A DNA stretch of 64,000 bases from Acidithiobacillus thiooxidans ATCC 19377 (GCF_009662475.1 NZ_CP045571.1:2230501-2294500); one strand, 5' to 3'; counted from the stretch's first letter, positions 32,936 to 42,178 are shown. Numbers and translations: made by a program. Notes: generated by a model from the letters alone, not told the origin.

Positions 32936-32968
32936 GCAACAGAAGGAAAGCCTTGTGGAGGACTTCAG

Positions 32969-34159
32969 TTGCGTTTGCGATGGTTTCTGCCGGTTGGCGG
33001 GTTGGCATGTGGTGCATCATGGATGCTACCGGTTTCCTGGGTGGCCCCCCTGCTCTCCCTCGTCTTTGTCCTGCTGGTACTGGCAGGCGGGACAAGGGCG
33101 CTACGCTTTACCACGGCCATAGCCTACTATGGTGCAGGGTCCATCGGGCTGGTGCGGGGTGTGGATGCTTTTTTTGGTCCAGATAGCTCCCTGATCGAAG
33201 GGATGTTTCTCTGGCTGGGCGCTTCCGCCCTGCTTTCCATAGGCTGGATTCTTGTCAACCGCCCATGGAAGGCGGTAGTGGTCCTGCTTTTCGATGCCTT
33301 GGTGCCGCCTCTGGCCCTGTTCGACTGGATGTCTCCCCTGTCGGCGGCGGGAATGCTTTTTCCCGGTACGGGGATCGTCGGGATCATGTCATACCTTGCC
33401 GTATTTCCGCTTCTGGACAGGGGTTTGTGGAAAGTCCTCATGCAGAAAGTCCGATGGGTTCTTCTAATGATACTGATCATTCTGGCGATTGTCCTGAACG
33501 GGCAATATCAGCCGGAACCGGTACCGGAAGGCTGGCAAGGCACGGTTCTCCATGTCGGACCGGAGAAAAGGAACATACTGGCCGGACAGGAGCGACAGGA
33601 CCGGATTATCCAGCAGATTCAGAAACAGGCTCCCGATGCTCGTATCGTCCTGCTCCCGGAAACACTCATCACCGCCTGGATAGGGAATCTTCATGCGTTT
33701 GAACAGGCTGTCCGCCCTGGCAGCGTCTGGCTCGTCGGTGCTGCTGTTCCCCGGCAACCGGGCGTGCTCACGGACTCCATCATGGCCGTTACGCAGGACA
33801 AGGCGCGGATACTTTTCAATTCTGCCTTTCCGGTGCCCGTCAGCATGTGGCGACCCTGGGTAGCCTGGTGGGGGCATGCGCCGCGCAGTTACCTGTATCG
33901 GCATGGCGCCCGCTTCCGGGCTGCCTGGTGGGAACCTGTCCGCATCATGGCTGGCAAACGGGTATTTGCGTCCATCTGTTACGACCAGTTATTGCCCGCC
34001 GTCTGGCTGGAAGCTGCCTGGCAGCGCCCGCAGGTGGTGCTGCTGACCAATGATGAATGGTGGGCCAGGAAGACCGGGATTCCGGTTATCCAGCACAACA
34101 GCAGCTGGGCATGGACACGTCTTCTGGGGGCGGCGGGGATCGAGGCAGAGAATTTCTAG
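32969..34159 (+). CDS. traB: TraB-type membrane nitrilase-like protein
   Basis: 396 residues from a TTG with GGAGGA 6 nt upstream; the promoter box rules out earlier starts. Six or so membrane helices occupy residues 8-190. The C-terminal domain is a carbon-nitrogen hydrolase fold: LLPETLI with Glu231 and SICYDQL with Cys337 are the catalytic Glu and Cys. The usual Lys is not obvious. The layout is like apolipoprotein N-acyltransferase and RP4 TraB. The gene ends in a CTAG shared with the convergent integrase stop. Confidence 0.8.
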   Translation: MRLRWFLPVGGLACGASWMLPVSWVAPLLSLVFVLLVLAGGTRALRFTTAIAYYGAGSIGLVRGVDAFFGPDSSLIEGMFLWLGASALLSIGWILVNRPWKAVVVLLFDALVPPLALFDWMSPLSAAGMLFPGTGIVGIMSYLAVFPLLDRGLWKVLMQKVRWVLLMILIILAIVLNGQYQPEPVPEGWQGTVLHVGPEKRNILAGQERQDRIIQQIQKQAPDARIVLLPETLITAWIGNLHAFEQAVRPGSVWLVGAAVPRQPGVLTDSIMAVTQDKARILFNSAFPVPVSMWRPWVAWWGHAPRSYLYRHGARFRAAWWEPVRIMAGKRVFASICYDQLLPAVWLEAAWQRPQVVLLTNDEWWARKTGIPVIQHNSSWAWTRLLGAAGIEAENF

Positions 34160-35169
34160 TTCTGGCCCCGGACTGCTTGTACCAGTGACTGCGCGGAGAT
34201 ATGGGTGTAGCGCTTCAGCATTTGTGTTGATTTATGCCCCGTAATCGCCTGCGCCGTCATGATAGGGATACCTTTTTCCACAAGGCGGCTGGTAGCCTCA
34301 TGGCGTAAGTCATGGAAAGTCAGCCCTTCAATACCCGCTCGTTTTACAGCCCGATTATAAACAGCCCGCATACCATTATTCGTGTATTTCCAAACCCTGT
34401 CATTCTGATCCTTCGTCCTGGCCTGTTGCCGTTGTAAGACTGCTTCTGCCCGTTCGGACAAAGGCACCAGTCTTGCAGACCCATTCTTGGTTTCGGGTAG
34501 ATAAGCAATATGGTCCAGCCAGTTGATGTGTCGCCATTCCAAGTCCATGATTTCCCCTTGGCGCATGGCGGTTTCAATGGCGAAAATCACAATGTCTGCC
34601 AGTTCCGGGTTCGTAAGGGAACAAGCGGCCAATAAACGAGATTCTTCATCACCGACCAGCCGTCTATCCCGCCCTCTGGGCAGCTTCGGCTTGCGGACCA
34701 GAGGAACCGGGTTCACGAGATCGGGCATACCCCATTCCTTGCGGGCCACGCCGAAGAGGAAAGACAACAGTGCGAGATGCAGACGCACGGTATTGGGGCT
34801 CCAGGACTTTTCCTGATCCCATTGCCGCAATGTCCGAGACAGGTGAGCCCCGTCCAGATCGGCCAGCGGGAAAGGCCCCAGGACTGCCCGCAGGTTGCGG
34901 CAATAGGTGGGCTCGATTTTTCGGGCGTTGGCGCTTTTGGCAGGCAGCACTTCCCGCTCATAGCGGTCCAGGGCGTCGTTCAGGGTGAACTGCCGCATTT
35001 CGATTCTCTGCCGCAGGCGCTCCGGGGAGTTTTTCTGGATTTCTGATTCCTTTTCGACAGCCCAGCGCTGAGCGGCCAGCTTGCTGTCGAATGTGGCTGT
35101 CAAGGCAGGATAACCGCTCCGGCGGATCTGTGCGCGCCAAAATTTGCCCCGCTGGAAAATGGTCGCCAT
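34156..35169 (-). CDS. int: Tyrosine integrase of the element
   Basis: 337 residues from the ATG at 35169. Arm-binding N-terminus (ATIFQRGKFWRAQIRRSGY), core-binding middle, and catalytic residues in ETAMRQGEIMDLEW (Arg), FHDLRHEATSRL (His-x-x-Arg), TGHKSTQMLKRYTH (His, Tyr). It lies 167 nt from a tRNA-Thr 3' fragment, so it is the enzyme for site-specific integration and excision. Its 3' end overlaps the traB stop by 4 nt. Confidence 0.9.
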   Translation of the reverse strand: MATIFQRGKFWRAQIRRSGYPALTATFDSKLAAQRWAVEKESEIQKNSPERLRQRIEMRQFTLNDALDRYEREVLPAKSANARKIEPTYCRNLRAVLGPFPLADLDGAHLSRTLRQWDQEKSWSPNTVRLHLALLSFLFGVARKEWGMPDLVNPVPLVRKPKLPRGRDRRLVGDEESRLLAACSLTNPELADIVIFAIETAMRQGEIMDLEWRHINWLDHIAYLPETKNGSARLVPLSERAEAVLQRQQARTKDQNDRVWKYTNNGMRAVYNRAVKRAGIEGLTFHDLRHEATSRLVEKGIPIMTAQAITGHKSTQMLKRYTHISAQSLVQAVRGQN

Positions 35170-35336
35170 GCTCCCCCCCTGTGTTTTCTTACGCAGGGAC
35201 ACAGCATACGGGATGTGGTGCAAGTGGTGCAAATAGTGGTGCAATTTTGTGAAAAAAACGGGTATATTAGGAAATCATGTGAGTTGTAAATTATTGTTTT
35301 AGCTGCAAGGTATTGTTTTTGCTTAAAGCCGTTTTC

Positions 35337-35383
35337 GATTCGTAATCAGTAGGTCAGAGGTTCGATTCCCCTCAACGGCACCA
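35337..35383 (+). other. attachment-site remnant: 3' half of tRNA-Thr(CGT)
   Basis: GATTCGTAATC is an anticodon arm with CGT in the loop; AGAGG-TTCGATT-CCCCT is the T arm (one A-C mismatch), followed by CAACGGC, A and CCA. D arm and 5' acceptor strand are missing, although GCCGTT occurs at 35327. The break in the anticodon arm is typical of a tRNA 3' end used as att core, so this is the element's right boundary. Confidence 0.8.
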
Positions 35384-35391
35384 AATAAAAC

Positions 35392-35424
35392 AAAGGCTTG
35401 GAGAAAAACTCCAAGCCTTTTTTA
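35392..35424 (+). terminator. rho-independent terminator after the tRNA remnant
   Basis: AAAGGCTTGGAG-AAAAA-CTCCAAGCCTTT, a perfect 12-bp stem with a T-rich tail; probably the original terminator of the tRNA gene. Confidence 0.9.
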
Positions 35425-35562
35425 TTACCAGGGTCAACATTTGGGTCAACTTTTTGGTGATGCATCTGGATTGCTTTTGGAACAATGAAAATCTTCACTT
35501 AGTAGCGGGTGAATGTGCGAGGCGCTAAAACCACTAATCTGTGTGCGCGATTTCAACGGCTA

Positions 35563-35686
35563 GCAGCCTGTCGGACTTTCGGTTTTGAAGTAGCGTAACA
35601 CATTGATTAATATGCGTTTAAAAAATTTCCAGAAAATGGCAGGTGCAATAGAATCAGTGGGTTACGTGAATAATCCGACAGGCTGC
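35563..35686. repeat. 124-bp TA-flanked MITE-like element
   Basis: Terminal inverted repeats GCAGCCTGTCGGA (35563-35575) and TCCGACAGGCTGC (35674-35686) are perfect, with TA on each outer side (35561-35562 and 35687-35688). The interior (98 bp) has no frame. TA flanks point to a Tc1/IS630-like transposase as mover. Confidence 0.75.
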
Positions 35687-36771
35687 TAGTGTAGTGTTGC
35701 ATTCTGTTTGCTGCTTAAATGGCTGTTGGCGCGAATGACTTTTTGCAGGATGTCGCGGGCGGTTTTGGTCCAGATGAAAGGTTTGGGATGGGTGTTGTGG
35801 TGGTCGATGTACCCCTCAATGGCCTGGATGAGTTCAGGCACACTGGTGAACACCCCACGACGTAACCGCTGGGTCGTGATATCCCGAAAGAAACGCTCGA
35901 CCATGTTGAGCCAGGATGCCGAAGTGGGCGTAAAGTGCATGTGAATACGCGGGTGCTTGTCGAGCCACGCCTGTACTACCGGGTGTTTATGGGTCGCATA
36001 GTTGTCGGCGATCAAATGCAGAGCCTTGTCCTTGGGCGTCTGCCGATCAATTTTCTTCAGGAACTTCAGCCATTCCACATGGGTATGGCGCTGTTGACAC
36101 TGTCCGATGACCTGACCATCCAGCACGTTGAGGGCGGCAAACAAGGTCGTGGTACCATTACGTTTGTAGTCGTGGGTCATCGTTTCTGCGCGGCCCTTTT
36201 TGAGGGGAAGTCCCGGTTGGGTCCGGTCCAGGGCCTGCACCTGACTTTTTTCATCCGCGCAGAGCACCAAGGCATGCTCCGGGGGAGACATATACAACCC
36301 CACAATATCTTCCAGCTTTTCCACAAAATGCGGGTCACGTGACACCTTGAAACCACGCAGCAGATGAGGCTTGAGGCCATGCTTGCGCCAATGCCGTGAC
36401 ACACTGGCGGCACTGACACCCAGTTCTGCCGCCATCCTACGCGTACTCCAATGCGTCATCGCTTCCGGCTTACTCTGCGTGGTCAATTCTACCAGACGGG
36501 CCACATCCACTTTCACCGGAGGGGCGCCGCGCGGTAAATCGCGTTCAATGCCCGACAAGCGGTGTTCCAGATAACGCTTGCGCCAACGTGCGACTTGCAG
36601 GCGATCCACCCCCAGGCGCTCCGCAATTTCTTTGTTCTGCAAGCCCTCTGCCGCCAGCAATATCATCCGTGCCCGTAATGACAAGCGGACACTGCTTAAT
36701 CGGGAGGCGACTATACGGGACAACTCGGACCGCTCTTCGCTGGTTAAAGTGACTGTGGGCGCAACTCGCAA
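35686..36771 (-). CDS. IS630-family transposase
   Basis: 361 residues, probably from a TTG start. An N-terminal homeodomain-like pair of HTH units (NKEIAERLGVDRLQVARWRKRY and AELGVSAASVSRHWRKHG) is followed by the DDE core: VLCADEKS, LIADNYATH and WLNMVERFF. The frame reads through the left inverted repeat and uses TAG made from the duplicated TA plus the neighbouring base as its stop, so the exact C-terminus depends on the insertion site. Confidence 0.9.
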   Translation of the reverse strand: MRVAPTVTLTSEERSELSRIVASRLSSVRLSLRARMILLAAEGLQNKEIAERLGVDRLQVARWRKRYLEHRLSGIERDLPRGAPPVKVDVARLVELTTQSKPEAMTHWSTRRMAAELGVSAASVSRHWRKHGLKPHLLRGFKVSRDPHFVEKLEDIVGLYMSPPEHALVLCADEKSQVQALDRTQPGLPLKKGRAETMTHDYKRNGTTTLFAALNVLDGQVIGQCQQRHTHVEWLKFLKKIDRQTPKDKALHLIADNYATHKHPVVQAWLDKHPRIHMHFTPTSASWLNMVERFFRDITTQRLRRGVFTSVPELIQAIEGYIDHHNTHPKPFIWTKTARDILQKVIRANSHLSSKQNATLH

Positions 36772-36853
36772 GGCTCGACTCCATTCATACCCTCAACATG
36801 GAGCTATTTTATCATCATTAACCTTAAGGTTCACCAAGAATGCAACACTACAC
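35689..36853. mobile_element. IS630-family insertion sequence
   Basis: 1165 bp with ends GTGTAGTGTTGCATTCT (left) and AGAATGCAACACTACAC (right), perfect inverted repeats of 17 bp, and TA duplicated at 35687-35688 and 36854-36855. It has inserted into the right-hand TA of the MITE; removing one copy restores GGCTGCTAGCAAACC. Confidence 0.9.
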
Positions 36854-37492
36854 TAGCAAACCATAAACATCGTCACAGCCGCATTCGCTTCGTCAGCAAC
36901 GCCCGGCCCATGCATAGCCTAACCTACAGGTCTAACAACTGAACAATCTGAAATAATGCCCGTCTGATTAAGACGGCATCAATATGCATAGAGCATTGTT
37001 TATCCAGGTTGAAGAGAATGCGGAGCAGTCATACGGATTACTGTTAGTTGAGGATTTTCGCTGCATACAGCGTCCACCATCGCATTGAATCCTCGGGCAT
37101 CATAGATCTGCGACTGTAATGCGCGTATAGGCCTATATGACCCCGGCAATCGACTGAAAAAAGACTAACGACAGTATGCTAGTCATGCGACACTCCTAGT
37201 TCGACTCGCATCAACAGCTGATCTTCCGGCGGATTCCATCAGGCCCCGCATGCAGATTATCCTGCATTAAACGGCGGATATAAGGTAGCAACCACCCCTC
37301 AACATTTCAGACATCGCATTCGCTTATACACATGGAGGTATATCCATATTTTCTCAGGAAATAGTCACTGGGCGGCATTACTTGACATGACGAGCATAAG
37401 GCGATCATCATAACAAGTGGTGAATACATGTTGCTTCATCATTCTTCAAAGAATCGGAGGTTTTATGCTTGTTTTCAGGGTGGTAACTCGGG
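36854..37492. other. 640-bp gene-free stretch
   Basis: No convincing frame on either strand. It contains a 12-bp palindrome (TATAGGCCTATA near 37127) and a mid-AT composition like decayed DNA. Probably old boundary sequence between the IS and the AlpA/DUF3987 unit. Confidence 0.5.
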
Positions 37493-37825
37493 ATGGATCA
37501 CCGCAATCATAGCGGCGATCTCATTGATGATGATGCAGCGCAATCAGCGCAAATTTCAGAGAAAAAACCAGCGGTTAATGGTGCTGAAATCGATAAAAAT
37601 GGGAAGAAAAGGCAAAGCCTGCCTCAGATTCCCGAAATATTAAATCTTAAGCAGACGGCAAAGATGTTTGGGGTGTCACCCTCCACAATTCGGAGATGGA
37701 CAGAACCAGACGGCAAATACTACTGGAAGGAGTTCCCGAAGCCCGAACGATTTGGCGTGAAACTTCGTAAATTTAATCGCAGATTACTCTTGAATTTTCT
37801 CGAAAAGATGTACGATGATCCGTAA
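37493..37825 (+). CDS. AlpA/excisionase-like DNA-binding protein
   Basis: 110 residues. The C-terminal half LNLKQTAKMFGVSPSTIRRWTEPDGKYYWKEFPKPERFGVKLRKF is a MerR-type winged helix as in AlpA and excisionases: helix-turn-helix, then a P-x-P wing and a basic strand. In P4-like satellites such proteins control integrase and replication genes. A strong terminator follows, and the DUF3987 gene lies convergent. Confidence 0.75.
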   Translation: MDHRNHSGDLIDDDAAQSAQISEKKPAVNGAEIDKNGKKRQSLPQIPEILNLKQTAKMFGVSPSTIRRWTEPDGKYYWKEFPKPERFGVKLRKFNRRLLLNFLEKMYDDP

Positions 37826-37845
37826 GCTGTCACAGATCATAAAAG

Positions 37846-37871
37846 GCCTCGCACTTGTGCGGGGCTTTTTT
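37846..37871 (+). terminator. rho-independent terminator
   Basis: GCCTCGCAC-TT-GTGCGGGGC followed by six T residues, 20 nt after the AlpA-like gene. Confidence 0.85.
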
Positions 37872-37923
37872 GTCTGTGACACTTTATTACCTGAAGAAGG
37901 CAAAAGAAGCATGACAGATGGCG

Positions 37924-39504
37924 TCAAAAATTCGAAGGGTTAAATTCTAGATTTTTATATATATAAGGCGAATCCTGCAATATATATATCACGGTGGTAT
38001 TCACAAAGCGCATTCCATTAGGAAGATTTGCGTCTTCAACACTGATAATTTTATGTTGCTCTAACAATCTTAGTGCTTCGTTATACTCTGATTTTTTTCT
38101 GACCGGACTATTTCTTTGGAACTGGTCCATTCTTATTACATTATACGAAACACCATTTTGAGCAACCACTTCTCTGTAATATTTCTTTTTGGTAAGCAAG
38201 AATGATAATATTTTCTGTGCTTTTATAATGGTTGATAATTTAGGCCTATCTGGATTTGAAATGTGACTCAAAGAGCGCGCATAAGATAGTGTTAAATCGA
38301 ATGCCATTATCAGGTGACGAAAACTAATAATTCGAGAATCAGGATTATTAAAAAGCTCAAAGTGCGCAGCAATCCTGCAAGAATGTTCAACAATCCTTAC
38401 GGCAAACCATTTTATATCATCAAATTCATTGTGTTCACTAGCCATGTAGCTGTCTAAACGCACATTGTGATCTTTAAGAAACTTTATGCAATCATTATCT
38501 AATTTAATGACATCTTTCTGAAAAGTATCACCAACTGCAATATGGTAAAATCTGTTTTTTTCCAGAGCGTGGGTTATGTAATTTTCCCACTCTTCAATTG
38601 TTTTAACTTGTTCATCGTTGAGTGGTTCATAAAATTTTTGTTTCTGTCCTATCAGTGAAGCTGGATTGTAAATGAAAAACCGAGCTGCCAAACCTGAAGT
38701 TATAAATTTATGATCGTTATCTAATATATCTTCTACGAGCTCTGGCTGAACCATAAGCAGCATTGATAACCTGGGATGCGGCGCATATATTTTTACATGC
38801 GCTTGTACAATATTTATAGGGTCTCCAGACCATGCACCGCAAAAATTTGATGCGTATTTTAATAGCATATCATTGATCATCCCTGCTGCATCGGGGTTTA
38901 CCAGTAGTGTAGCATTTGACCCCCCCGAATCGACCAGTGCATCTCGAAGACCTCTCAGTGATGCGTCCGTCAGCAAAATTTTAGGTGAAATCGGTTCTTT
39001 GGGACATTCTTGAAGATGCTCATGAATTTTTTCATTCAATAGTATTCGACCTTTTGACTCGTTTTCAATTGCTTTTTCGAGGCGCTTCTCGAGCACTTTT
39101 TGTTGTTTATTAAAAATAATTTTTTCTGCCTTGAAATCAATCATATTTCTAACGTATGATTCGTTTATTTTTTTTTCAAATTCCAAAACTGGAGCTAGAA
39201 CTGCAGAGACTGCTGATGACTTTCCGTCGCCTGTTCCGCTCATAATTAACCCGTAGAAATTTAAAGGAATTCTTCTTCCTGACAGGCCTTCCACATCAAT
39301 ATTCGAACTATAAACTGCCGACAATACTGTCATTAGAGCTAAAAAAATCGTTGGTGTTGGTGACGCTGTTTTATGCTGATAGGCATATATGAGCTTTTGT
39401 AAATTCAACGGAATCAGTTTGTCTGGAAGAGATTTATCTGGTATCCCATCAAAAATGTGTCCCGTTCCAAAATTGGTCATAGAGTTATGAATAATATCTT
39501 CCAC
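37924..39504 (-). CDS. DUF3987 (YfjI-like) ATPase
   Basis: 526 residues, markedly AT-rich. GTGDGKSS (90-97) is the Walker A motif and a coiled-coil insertion (about 130-160, KQQKVLEKRLEKAIENESKG) follows. LLTDASLRGLRDALVDSGG ... LLVNPDAAGMI matches the central DUF3987 block. Such proteins occur in satellite prophages and plasmids, probably in replication. An in-frame ATG at 39480 is an alternative start. Composition unlike its neighbours indicates recent transfer. Confidence 0.75.
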   Translation of the reverse strand: MEDIIHNSMTNFGTGHIFDGIPDKSLPDKLIPLNLQKLIYAYQHKTASPTPTIFLALMTVLSAVYSSNIDVEGLSGRRIPLNFYGLIMSGTGDGKSSAVSAVLAPVLEFEKKINESYVRNMIDFKAEKIIFNKQQKVLEKRLEKAIENESKGRILLNEKIHEHLQECPKEPISPKILLTDASLRGLRDALVDSGGSNATLLVNPDAAGMINDMLLKYASNFCGAWSGDPINIVQAHVKIYAPHPRLSMLLMVQPELVEDILDNDHKFITSGLAARFFIYNPASLIGQKQKFYEPLNDEQVKTIEEWENYITHALEKNRFYHIAVGDTFQKDVIKLDNDCIKFLKDHNVRLDSYMASEHNEFDDIKWFAVRIVEHSCRIAAHFELFNNPDSRIISFRHLIMAFDLTLSYARSLSHISNPDRPKLSTIIKAQKILSFLLTKKKYYREVVAQNGVSYNVIRMDQFQRNSPVRKKSEYNEALRLLEQHKIISVEDANLPNGMRFVNTTVIYILQDSPYIYKNLEFNPSNF

Positions 39505-39824
39505 ATCGCACCTCGAATTGATCGTTTTAAGAAATATGGCTGTTTATACCTGCCAACACATTGCAACTCAGCACCCAAACGAATCCTAGGTCTTTTTTTC
39601 GCCAAAATCAATGCAACATAATGAATTGTATATGTATTCCATACGGGTTCATAACGTTGCACCAAATACCAATAAGGTTCATTCCCAAATAAAATATTTA
39701 CTCCATAGAAAGATTTAATGCGTGATGTTTGTGTACATGTTGCCTGTTCTCACTCGGCTGCAACCTAATACTTTACGCAAAAACGGTCTTTCTACATGTG
39801 TATACTAACGAGTACAATTTAGGT
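39505..39824. other. Gene-free spacer
   Basis: AT-rich stretch between divergent units. Short frames exist on both strands but none has a ribosome site or family match. Confidence 0.4.
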
Positions 39825-40301
39825 GTGGATCCTCAGCAACTCATTCGCCAGCTTGATCTCCAACCCCACCCAGAAGGGGGTTGGTATCGACGTACCTTTA
39901 CGTCCCCAGCAATGTTGTCCACGCCACATGGCAACCGCCCTACACTGACCTGTATTTTTTATCTGTTGGATGAAAATCATCTGTCCCGCTGGCATATGAT
40001 CCAATCCCCTGAACTCTGGCATTTTTACAAAGGAGCACCGTTGGAGTTGATAACCTACCAGCCAGACACTCCTCTTCTGCAGAAATGCATTTTGGGAAAT
40101 GAGCTCGACGCAGGGCAGATTCTCCAGGCAATCGTTCCCGGCAAAACCTGGCAGTGTGCTCGGAGCCTCGGTGCTTTTTCTCTGATGGGCTGCACCGTCA
40201 CTCCAGGTTTCGATTTTAGGGATTTTCAGTTTGTGCGGGACCTTCCAGATCATGCTCTTCATTTTCAAGGGGCGATGGCAGGGTTGCGCCATTTTCTGTA
40301 G
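39825..40301 (+). CDS. Cupin_5 (DUF985) family protein
   Basis: 158 residues from a GTG start; the frame is open upstream so the start is uncertain. VDPQQLIRQLDLQPHPEGGWYRRTF is the DUF985 opening, then IFYLLDENHLSRWHMIQSPELWHFYKGAPLEL and GKTWQCARSLGAFSLMGCTVTPGFDF form the double-stranded beta-helix with candidate metal ligands. Family members are small cupins of unknown reaction, common on bacterial chromosomes, so this may be core-type DNA. Confidence 0.8.
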   Translation: MDPQQLIRQLDLQPHPEGGWYRRTFTSPAMLSTPHGNRPTLTCIFYLLDENHLSRWHMIQSPELWHFYKGAPLELITYQPDTPLLQKCILGNELDAGQILQAIVPGKTWQCARSLGAFSLMGCTVTPGFDFRDFQFVRDLPDHALHFQGAMAGLRHFL

Positions 40302-40690
40302 ACGGGATCGTTCGTACCCATAGGCTTGTACCGTGTTTGAATGAGTCACGTTCGTGTGCCCATCGATGTGTCCTGTGCAAAAAAACCGGCGATTTCGTGC
40401 GAATTCGCATAAATTCGCATACTTTTTTGACAACACGGTGCAAAAATCGTGGTTGACCATATTTAATAGAAGAGTTATTCCAATATCTGACAGTCACTAA
40501 TCTTCGTTCATTCTGTTCGTCCTCACCGTCGGTCATCGGTAACTGCTGACGGATAACATCATATTCTTGCTCTCCCCTTGTTACGCGCTAACGAACTGGT
40601 ATCCGTTCATTTTCAAAAATTTTCAGTCACATATTACTTCCATGGTCCATCAATGCTGATGGCAGTTTTTACTTCTGATTGGAGGCGGAT
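40302..40690. other. Gene-free stretch with a terminator-like hairpin
   Basis: Contains the tandem repeat ATTCGCATA/AATTCGCATA (about 40404-40422) and the hairpin CCATCA-ATGC-TGATGG followed by CAGTTTTT (40647-40670). No gene seen. Confidence 0.5.
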
Positions 40691-41008
40691 ATGGTTTGTC
40701 CTTTTTGTGGTTCGGGTCGGGTAACCACCCGGCAATTTGGTAAACGGTTGGGTTGTACCGTGGGCGGGGTAGCCGGTGCATTATCTGGAGCTTCTGCAGC
40801 TTTGTCGTGTGGTGAAATCGGGGCCTGTGCCGGTGTACTGGCTGGGCCTGCTGGTATAGCGATTGGCGGTGTAGCCGGAGCGCTTTTGGGCGGCTTGGCC
40901 GGTGCAGCAGTGGGTTGTATGGCCGGTGAAGAATCCGGCGAGGTGTTTGATGGTCGCGTTTTTCATACGCATAGCTGTGAGGAATGCGGCCACAGCTTCA
41001 CTCTGTAG
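40691..41008 (+). CDS. Glycine-zipper protein with terminal zinc knuckles
   Basis: 105 residues. CPFCGS at the N-terminus and CEECGHSF at the C-terminus can form one zinc ribbon that brackets a Gly/Ala-rich hydrophobic segment (GGVAGALSGASAAL ... AGIAIGGVAGALLGGLAGAAVG). This is a hairpin-membrane, glycine-zipper architecture. No assigned function; such proteins are found on conjugative plasmids. It is followed by a strong terminator. Confidence 0.6.
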   Translation: MVCPFCGSGRVTTRQFGKRLGCTVGGVAGALSGASAALSCGEIGACAGVLAGPAGIAIGGVAGALLGGLAGAAVGCMAGEESGEVFDGRVFHTHSCEECGHSFTL

Positions 41009-41033
41009 TTTCTATTGTTTTGTCATTTTCACC

Positions 41034-41065
41034 ATCCCCGAGGGTTCTGCCCTTGGGGATTTTTC
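41034..41065 (+). terminator. rho-independent terminator
   Basis: ATCCCCGAGGG-TTCTG-CCCTTGGGGAT followed by a T-rich tail. Confidence 0.85.
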
Positions 41066-41092
41066 ATTCTTTATGATCAAGGAGAAATTTTT

Positions 41093-42049
41093 ATGGCTCA
41101 TTTAATCGAAAACATGGCTTTTGTTCGAGAAACCCCCTGGCACGGTTTGGGGAATCGCTTACCTGATAAGCAGCCCTTGGAAGTCTGGCTGGAAGCAGCT
41201 GGCATGGATTGGGAGATCAAAACCACGGACGTGCTGTTTCGGGTGGGGAACGGCAGCAATTTCAATGTCCATCCCAACCCTGACGCCAAGGTACTGTATC
41301 GGTCGGATACCCTGGCTCCCTTATCGGTAGTCTCTCCCCGTTACAAGGTAGTCCAACCCAAGGAGATTCTGGAATTCTACCGCGATCTGGTGTCACTGGG
41401 CGGCTTTGAACTGGAAACGGCAGGTGTCCTCAAAGACGGCAAAAAGCTCTGGGCATTAGCCAGAACGGGTGAAGAAACCCTGCTCAAAGGCGGGGATCGG
41501 GTGAAGGGTTATTTGCTGTTAGCCACCAGCTGCGACGGCACGTTAGCTACAACAGCCCAATTCACCTCTGTCCGGGTGGTTTGCAATAACACGCTGCAGC
41601 TGGCTACCAATGATCGGGTCGGTGCTATCAAGGTCCCGCATTCCACGCAGTTTGATCCCGATGTGGTTAAAAACGCTTTGGGTATGGGTGCGTCTGCCTG
41701 GGATACCTTTGCAGAACAGGCCAAAACGTTATCCAGCCGGAAGGTCAACCGCATTGATGTAACGGCCTATCTCATCAATGTCCTTGGAGATCGCCATGCC
41801 CCCATAGCGGAACAGCCCAATGAAAAAGCCTTGAAAGCCGTCATTGATTTGTATGCGGGTCAGGGTAAGGGCAGCACCCTCAGTGCTGCAGAAGGCACGG
41901 CCTGGGGATTGGTCAATGCCGTCACGGAATATGTGGACCATCACCGCCGCGCCCGCAGTCGGGATAACCGGCTGGATTCGGCCTGGTTTGGTCAGGGTGC
42001 CAGCATCAAGGAAAAAGCCTGGATTGAGGCATTGAAGCTTGTGGCCTGA
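41093..42049 (+). CDS. DUF932 phage/plasmid-type protein
   Basis: 318 residues from the ATG with AAGGAG 10 nt upstream. MAHLIENMAFVRETPWHGLGNRL is the diagnostic opening of the DUF932 (TIGR03299) group, and TSVRVVCNNTLQLA and RARSRDNRLDSAWFGQGASIKEKAW are its central and terminal blocks. The gene typically travels with YqaJ exonuclease and single-strand annealing genes on plasmids and SXT-like elements, as here. Biochemical role unknown. Confidence 0.85.
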   Translation: MAHLIENMAFVRETPWHGLGNRLPDKQPLEVWLEAAGMDWEIKTTDVLFRVGNGSNFNVHPNPDAKVLYRSDTLAPLSVVSPRYKVVQPKEILEFYRDLVSLGGFELETAGVLKDGKKLWALARTGEETLLKGGDRVKGYLLLATSCDGTLATTAQFTSVRVVCNNTLQLATNDRVGAIKVPHSTQFDPDVVKNALGMGASAWDTFAEQAKTLSSRKVNRIDVTAYLINVLGDRHAPIAEQPNEKALKAVIDLYAGQGKGSTLSAAEGTAWGLVNAVTEYVDHHRRARSRDNRLDSAWFGQGASIKEKAWIEALKLVA

Positions 42050-42107
42050 GTATTCAGGATTCACCCGCCAGCCATTTATCTGTCAGCAGTTCTTACAAAC
42101 CCCATAG

Positions 42108-42138
42108 CCCCTCCCGGAGATTCCGGCAGGGGTTTTTT
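42108..42138 (+). terminator. rho-independent terminator
   Basis: CCCCTCCCGG-AGATT-CCGGCAGGGG (one mismatch) followed by six T residues. Confidence 0.85.
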
Positions 42139-42178
42139 GTGGGTCTTTTTCATTTTCAATTTTGATTAGGAGGTTGTT

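Noticed and set aside
32969-34159. traB as a gene truncated by the integrase
   Set aside because: The catalytic Glu and Cys are present and the end W-T-R-L-L-G is near the natural C-terminus of TraB proteins; the overlap of stops looks stable.
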